Source: Nitrospira sp.
Lineage (GTDB): Bacteria > Nitrospirota > Nitrospiria > Nitrospirales > Nitrospiraceae
Direction: 5' to 3'
Length of the DNA stretch: 64,000 nucleotides
NCBI GenBank assembly: GCA_029865225.1
Contig: JAOUHJ010000003.1
Span: 1-64,000, forward strand
The notes beneath the pieces were generated by a model. That model searched no databases. It was given only the letters and a program-made list of their open reading frames with translations, and was not told the DNA's origin. How positions within the stretch are numbered: the stretch's first letter is position 1; the number at the start of each line of letters is the position of its first letter. The position numbers and the translations under genes are program-made. Shown here piece after piece: positions 61,379 through 64,000 of the stretch.

Positions 61379-61600
61379 TTACCTAGTCTCATGAGAATAT
61401 TGAGATTTTCCCTATCGGATGGAGTTGAGCGCGAGCAAGAATCCTGGGGTAGATTAGCCCCATAGTCCGCAGGCTGGACCTCAGCCGATTACCACGATCG
61501 GAACTTACTGGAAGGCTCATTCCTCTGTCAAGGTGACAATAGGCCTATACCCCTTTCATTTGCTTGACTTTATTTCCCCGGCTGCCATACCATCCGCGGC

Positions 61601-62605
61601 ATGACGCAAGGTCCAGTCATCGCCACGCCGCAGAGCATGTCCGACGTGTGGGACGCCTACCGTGCTGAGCTGGACGGGCTGGAAGACCGGGTGCGAAAGA
61701 ATCTCGACTCCAGTGTCACCCTGGTCAATACGGTGGCTGCCCACATCCTCAGCGGTGGGGGGAAGCGTATCAGGCCGTTGCTTTTACTCTTGTCTGCCCG
61801 CCTTTGCGGCTATCCAGGTAGCGAACATTATCAACTCGGCAGCATTGTAGAATATATCCACACGGCCACCCTGCTCCACGACGACGTCGTGGACGAGGCC
61901 GATCTCAGGAGGGGGAAAAGAACCGCTCGGAAGGTGTGGGGAAACCAGATCAGCATCTTGGTCGGTGATTTTCTCTATACCAAGGCCATGTGCAATGTCG
62001 TCGAGTTTCAGAGCCAGGGAATCAACGAAGTGATCTCTGAAGCCTGCAACAAGATGGCCGAAGGCGAAGTCCTTCAGCTGTATTACAACGGCAATCCTGC
62101 GATGCCGGAAATCGATTATATTAAGATCGTCGAACACAAGACCGCCGGATTGATCGCCGCAGCCTGCCAAATGGGCGCCATTCTCGCCGACGCGACTGAG
62201 ACCCAACAGCAAGCCCTCTTCCGCTTTGGCCAATACCTGGGGATTGCGTTCCAGGTTGCCGACGATACGCTGGATTACATTGCGAACGGCGCATCCTTGG
62301 GAAAAACGATTGGGCAAGACCTGCGACAGGGCAAAGCCACATTGCCGCTCCTCCATCTGCTGCAACATTGCTCGGCGCAGGACCGTCAGATGATCAAAGA
62401 TCGAATGGAAACTCGAACGCTCAGCACCGACGACTTGGAACGGATTTTGTTACTCATGGGGGAGTTCGGGTCGATCACCTATGCGATGGATCGAGCCAAG
62501 GCCTACATCGCAGCCGCCAAGCATGAGCTCGATCAATTCGACGATAGTACGCCACGGCGCGCAATGTCGGTGGCCGCTGATTACATGATTACCCGCGATC
62601 GGTAA
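61601..62605 (+). CDS. ispB: Polyprenyl diphosphate synthase
   Basis: GGGKRIRPLLLLLSA, LLHDDVVDEADLRRGKRTAR (DDxxD), FQVADDTLDY. Confidence 0.93.
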   Translation: MTQGPVIATPQSMSDVWDAYRAELDGLEDRVRKNLDSSVTLVNTVAAHILSGGGKRIRPLLLLLSARLCGYPGSEHYQLGSIVEYIHTATLLHDDVVDEADLRRGKRTARKVWGNQISILVGDFLYTKAMCNVVEFQSQGINEVISEACNKMAEGEVLQLYYNGNPAMPEIDYIKIVEHKTAGLIAAACQMGAILADATETQQQALFRFGQYLGIAFQVADDTLDYIANGASLGKTIGQDLRQGKATLPLLHLLQHCSAQDRQMIKDRMETRTLSTDDLERILLLMGEFGSITYAMDRAKAYIAAAKHELDQFDDSTPRRAMSVAADYMITRDR

Positions 62606-62730
62606 GTGTATTCCCGCCAACCGTTAGGACGCTGGCCGTTGAGGCGGCGTAGCGTAGAGTGAAAGGACCCCGTCCTCTCCTGTAACCATCAACCCGTCGT
62701 CGCAGTCACGACACAGCCAAGAGGTTGTTC

Positions 62731-64000
62731 ATGTCACAGATTTTTCCGTTCCAGGGTATGCGGTACGACCAGGCCCTTGTCGGTTCGATCAGGGATGTTG
62801 TGGCTCCGCCGTACGACATCATCGATGCAGAAGGGCAACAACGGCTGCATGATCGCCACCCTCACAACATCATCCGTATGGAGTTGGGGATGGACCAGAC
62901 CGGTGACAGCCCGGCCCACAACCGATATAGCCGCGCGGCCGCTGCACTCCAATCCTGGATCAAAGAGGGAGTCCTCAAGCGAGATGCGCAACCTGCCGTC
63001 TACTATCACACGATTGAGTACCGTCCGCCGTACTCGGCACCGGGTGCGCCGAGCAAAGTGCTCCGAGGATTTCTCGCCTTGGCCAAACTCGAAGCATTGG
63101 ACTCCGGACATATCTATCCGCATGAGAACACCCGTGCTGCGGCGAAAACCGACCGGTTAAACCTCATTGAAGCCTGTCGCGCGAACTTCAGCCCTATCTG
63201 GTCTCTCTATTCCGATCCCGGCGGCGCCATCATCCGACTGCTCGAAACGGCGACCAAGGGACAACCGGCGCAGTATGACTTTCAAGATGATGCGGACTGT
63301 CGCGAATGCCTCTGGGTTGTGACTGATGAGGCTGTCCTCAAACAGATCACCGACCTCATGCAAAGCAAACCACTGTTCATCGCGGACGGTCACCATCGCT
63401 ACGAAACAGCGCTGAATTATCAAAAGCTCCGTCGGCAACAGCCTGGGGCTCCCACCGGGCTCCAGCCATATGACTCGGTCATGATGCTGCTCACTCCTCT
63501 TGAGGATCCAGGATTGACCGTGCTACCGACGCATCGAGTGGCGACCACCCCACTGCTGCCTTCCGATCAGATCGCCAAACTGCTCGGAGACGCATTCGAC
63601 TTCCGAGAATTTCCCTTCTCCCCCTCCACTCAGGCTCAGGTCCGTCAGCAATTCCTGACCGCCTTGAGAACGGAAGGTCAACAGGGTCCAGTATTCGGAC
63701 ACACTCGACAGGGCGACGACAGGTACATCCTGCTTACGCTGAAGCCGGTCTATCGTCCTTCTATCAAAGCATCGCCTCGGACCAAGCTCGATGTCTCCCT
63801 GTTGCAACAGATGATCGTGGCAAAGCTCTGCCCGACGCAACAGGAACAAGAAGCCATCCTCTATACCAAAGACGACCATGAGGCCCTCGACTGGGTGGCT
63901 CGAGGGACCGGAACCGGAGCCTTTTTGCTCAATGCCACGAAGGTCAGCGAAGTCCAAGCGGTGGCGGCGGCAGGCGAACGTATGCCGCACAAATCAACCT
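62731..64000 (+). CDS. DUF1015 family protein, truncated at the right edge
   Basis: MSQIFPFQGMRYDQALVGSIRDVVAPPYDIIDAEGQQRL..IADGHHRYETALNY. Frame open to the end, so absent from the ORF track. Confidence 0.9.
   Translation, partial: MSQIFPFQGMRYDQALVGSIRDVVAPPYDIIDAEGQQRLHDRHPHNIIRMELGMDQTGDSPAHNRYSRAAAALQSWIKEGVLKRDAQPAVYYHTIEYRPPYSAPGAPSKVLRGFLALAKLEALDSGHIYPHENTRAAAKTDRLNLIEACRANFSPIWSLYSDPGGAIIRLLETATKGQPAQYDFQDDADCRECLWVVTDEAVLKQITDLMQSKPLFIADGHHRYETALNYQKLRRQQPGAPTGLQPYDSVMMLLTPLEDPGLTVLPTHRVATTPLLPSDQIAKLLGDAFDFREFPFSPSTQAQVRQQFLTALRTEGQQGPVFGHTRQGDDRYILLTLKPVYRPSIKASPRTKLDVSLLQQMIVAKLCPTQQEQEAILYTKDDHEALDWVARGTGTGAFLLNATKVSEVQAVAAAGERMPHKST

Noticed and set aside
1-64000. CRISPR arrays, rRNA operons, intact transposases
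   Set aside because: No regularly spaced direct repeats, no rRNA-like sequence and no transposase motifs were recognised in either strand.

Overview
The window reads as a dense bacterial chromosome segment. Gene content is consistent with a Nitrospira-like Gram-negative; this taxonomic guess is inference only. Recognisable blocks: an APC-type permease tail at the left edge (truncated); a Doc toxin with an AbrB-like antitoxin; an aKG-HExxH peptide-hydroxylase-like protein; an NFACT/RqcH protein; a DevCAB-like ABC exporter; an RRM RNA-binding protein with a possible leader ORF; an ABC-2 exporter; a hexaheme cytochrome with mobB, moeA, Nbp35/Mrp and tatC; a Do/DegP protease; a caspase-like lipoprotein lacking its catalytic residues; a VapBC module followed by a degenerate copy of the caspase-like gene's 3' end; a secreted protein with five PPC-like repeats; a long minus-strand run (cytochrome c, rodZ-like, TPR, pfkB-like, mtnP, miaA, mutL, two ybgF-like genes, pal, tolB, tolA/tonB, tolR, tolQ); tRNA-Asp and tRNA-Val; xerC/D; an LpoA-like protein, an M50 protease and trpS; an AAA ATPase; gltD and gltB; a polyprenyl synthetase; and a DUF1015 protein running off the right edge. 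The most unusual structural signal is that two accessory loci (VapBC, and a small ORF after gltD) each lie between an intact neighbour gene and a degenerate second copy of that neighbour's 3' end. No CRISPR array, rRNA or intact transposase was seen. All family names come from reading motifs by eye; no searches were run.
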